The notes below the pieces were generated by a model. The model was not told where the DNA came from. It did no database searches and saw only the letters and a program-made list of their open reading frames with translations. Made by a program: the position numbers and the translations under genes. A stretch of 46,957 nucleotides of DNA from Zygnema cylindricum (taxonomy: Eukaryota > Streptophyta > Zygnematophyceae > Zygnematales > Zygnemataceae): assembly GCA_037447655.1 (NCBI GenBank), contig JBBHKE010003286.1, forward strand, positions 1 to 46,957, in the 5' to 3' direction. Within the stretch, counting starts at the first letter, position 1. Every line of letters starts with the position of its first letter. This document shows positions 42,117-46,957 of the stretch, piece after piece.

Positions 42117-43265
42117 CTTGCAATGGGAATATGGAAGTGAGTTTGGAGAGGTTTTCAAGTTGAGTTGGAGTGAGATTGCAAAATAGTGTTAACAGTCAAA
42201 GGATATAGTTAAAACACATGAGCTGACTTATATTAACAAAAAAACTTGTCGGTTTGCAAAGCAGGATATCTTCGGTATTTCATAATTTGTTTGGTTTTCG
42301 GATATCCTTAGAAGTTGGATTCAATGCAGTCAAGAGTCCCAGGCAAAAGTGAAGAAACTCGGACGAAAGCAAGAAATATTCAAATCTACAATGTAAAACA
42401 TCGCAACAGTGAGAAACTGGATTGATCAATTAGGGAATGATAGCAGCAATGCAGCCATGGCTTCTGCTGATGGAGACAGGGAAACTCGAAGGACTTGGAA
42501 AAGCGGCCGTGTTACAGCGCTGCCAGTTAAGAATTGGTACTATATGTCAACTGGCATAATGGGAAAATTTAGATCAGGTATTGATTCTTATTTATTAGTT
42601 GCTGGAAGCTGGGATGCGAAAGCCAAAAAACTGGGAGCACCAATAGGAACATACCAACATTACACAGAAAAGTACATATTGGTTTCGCGGCCCAGTACAA
42701 TTCATAACTTATACAATTAGAGGAATTAGTACATATTATGTAGTCTTTCCCCTTGAAATACAATATAGTGTACTAATTCAGAAATGACCGCGTCAAGAGC
42801 GTAAGCGACAAAACCTCTAGCAATAATTTACCGAGATTCATGCAAAACTTGGCCCAATGTGAAGGCTGGTTTCGAAAAGTACAATTTGGATTCAGATCGA
42901 GACGTTCTATGACAGTTGTAAGAAATAGTCGCAGCTTACACTTTTACTGCAAGTTCTATGACGCTAGCAGAATATATGTGAGAAACTGCATCCGGAAAAT
43001 ATCAACACATAGAGTAACATTAGTACAGCGGGTCACCTGCAATCGCCATGACGTGACTTGATGGTACGGATTGACTGACCGTACACTCTTACCACGCGCC
43101 TATCGCGTAGATCGGAGTCGTACACGTGGCATAAAATATCAGCTCCTGATACGCCCAGCTGCCTCTGGCCACTTAAATCCTTCGACTTTGATTTTGCCAA
43201 ATCCGTCCTTGGAACAAATTTAGGGTTTTGTTTTACAAACCAGAAGCCCATACATCTCACTCTCT

Positions 43266-43318
<53 letters not shown>

Positions 43319-43411
43319 CGTCTCGTTCTTCATTTATTTAAATCTCACATTATTTCCTTTTAGTTTTCTTTTTAGTTTTCTTTTTTGTCACTTCTGCCGC
43401 TTTTCCACAGA
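42117..43411. promoter_or_regulatory. Shared intergenic region between divergent STAND and chlorophyll synthase genes
   Basis: About 1.3 kb separates two divergently transcribed genes, so it should hold both promoters. A plus-strand open frame at 42,409-42,720 has no recognisable domain. A telo-box-like ttagggttt lies at 43,220-43,228 and a (CT)n tract at about 43,269-43,314, both upstream of the chlorophyll synthase ATG; the CT tract is probably in its 5' UTR. Confidence 0.5.
43269..43314 (+). repeat. (CT)n microsatellite in the chlorophyll synthase leader
   Basis: About 23 uninterrupted CT units lie about 100 bp upstream of the start codon. CT-rich leaders are common in plant genes. Confidence 0.9.
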
Positions 43412-46870
<3,459 letters not shown>

Positions 46871-46957
46871 GTAGGGGGGCAGGGAGGGAGAGGGAGAGGG
46901 AGAGGGAGAGGGAGAAGGAGAGGAATAGGGAGAAGTGTTTTTACCGGATACATGGCA

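Noticed and set aside
42409-42720. 103-codon plus-strand open frame in the divergent promoter region
   Set aside because: No recognisable motif, no homologue known to me, and it sits where the 5' regions of two genes are expected. It could be real but cannot be supported.

Overview
This looks like nuclear DNA of a photosynthetic streptophyte (green alga of the charophyte grade or a seed-free land plant). The evidence is a chloroplast-targeted chlorophyll synthase gene, a plant-type At1g29790-like methyltransferase, short exons separated by AT-rich introns, interstitial CCCTAAA (plant telomere type) repeats, and long gene-poor stretches full of small DNA transposons and microsatellites. I cannot name the species.

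Layout. 1-10,100: no recognisable gene; transposon debris, including a 126-bp foldback, a large inverted structure at 4,726-7,170 (two oppositely oriented hAT-like elements with 8-bp target duplications around a PIF/Harbinger-like element with TAA duplications), and members of an abundant short TIR element family, three of them in tandem upstream of the first gene. 10,143-11,360 (+): single-exon, membrane-anchored SAM methyltransferase. 11,361-21,700: mostly repeats, with two phase-matched minus-strand exons of a STEEP1/UPF0235-like gene (14,458-15,447), one minus-strand RRM exon (19,843-19,992), a large ACATGGG-type satellite and telomere-like repeats. 21,710-27,882 (+): a RecQ helicase of at least 11 exons, reconstructed through the four-cysteine zinc site; two introns appear to have GC donors. 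Its 3' end was not found. 31,307-42,116 (-): a ten-exon STAND ATPase of about 1,554 residues (NB-ARC core followed by TPRs). 43,412-46,870 (+): first five exons of chlorophyll synthase, running off the right edge and divergent from the STAND gene across a 1.3-kb shared intergenic region.

The genes show no shared pathway; this is ordinary eukaryotic gene order. The most interesting signals are structural. Three unrelated genes carry decayed partial copies of exon ends or splice sites in a neighbouring intron. The RecQ gene has an atypical Walker A motif, GC-AG introns and a possible in-frame cassette exon. The STAND protein has an N-terminal region that I cannot assign. Exon models rest on reading-frame, splice-phase and family-motif agreement only; no transcript evidence was available.
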